A stretch of 6,370 bases of DNA from NCBI GenBank assembly GCA_002431915.1, contig DJEP01000082.1, positions 25,571 to 31,940 of the forward strand. The letters run 5' to 3'. Position 1 is the stretch's first letter; each line of letters opens with the position of its first letter. This DNA is from Lachnospiraceae bacterium UBA5895 (GTDB lineage: Bacteria; Bacillota; Clostridia; Lachnospirales; Lachnospiraceae). Shown piece after piece: positions 6,361-6,370 of the stretch. A program made the position numbers and the translations under genes. Below the pieces are notes generated by a model. That model was not told the origin of the DNA, did not search any database, and saw nothing but the letters and a program-made list of their open reading frames with translations.

Positions 6361-6370
6361 TCTCTAAGAT

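Overview
The window reads as ordinary chromosomal sequence from a low-to-moderate G+C Gram-positive anaerobe, most likely a Lachnospiraceae-type Clostridium. That is an inference from protein style: an MsmX/UgpC-type sugar-importer ATPase, a YesL/DUF624 membrane protein, a MetG with a C-terminal tRNA-binding domain, and strong AAGGAGG ribosome-binding sites. No marker gene fixes the genus. All six supported genes lie on the minus strand, so biological reading order runs from high to low coordinates.

In that order: metG, methionyl-tRNA synthetase (6343 to 4334, complete); a 108-bp gap with a good sigma-A-type promoter and a small hairpin; a monoacylglycerol-lipase-like alpha/beta hydrolase (4225 to 3284); a GNAT N-acetyltransferase overlapping or closely following it; a YesL/DUF624 membrane protein 24 bp later; a dCache-GGDEF diguanylate cyclase 52 bp after that (1973 to 480); a 234-bp intergenic region with a promoter and several dyads; and the first 81 codons of an MsmX/UgpC-type ABC ATPase, cut by the window edge at base 1.

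The hydrolase, GNAT, YesL and cyclase genes are close enough to form one transcription unit starting near 4269, possibly with read-through from metG and a weak internal promoter before the cyclase. The ATPase gene appears to be its own unit. There is no obvious shared pathway. The loosest link is that YesL proteins and MsmX-type ATPases both belong to carbohydrate-uptake biology, and a membrane cyclic-di-GMP synthase with an extracytoplasmic sensor lies between them.

I see no mobile element, CRISPR array, tRNA, rRNA or recognisable riboswitch, and no clear new system. The points most worth a second look are the dyad-rich leader of the ATPase gene, the TTG/ATG start ambiguity of the acetyltransferase, and the YesL-cyclase gene pair. 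Every large plus-strand open frame appears to be an antisense shadow.
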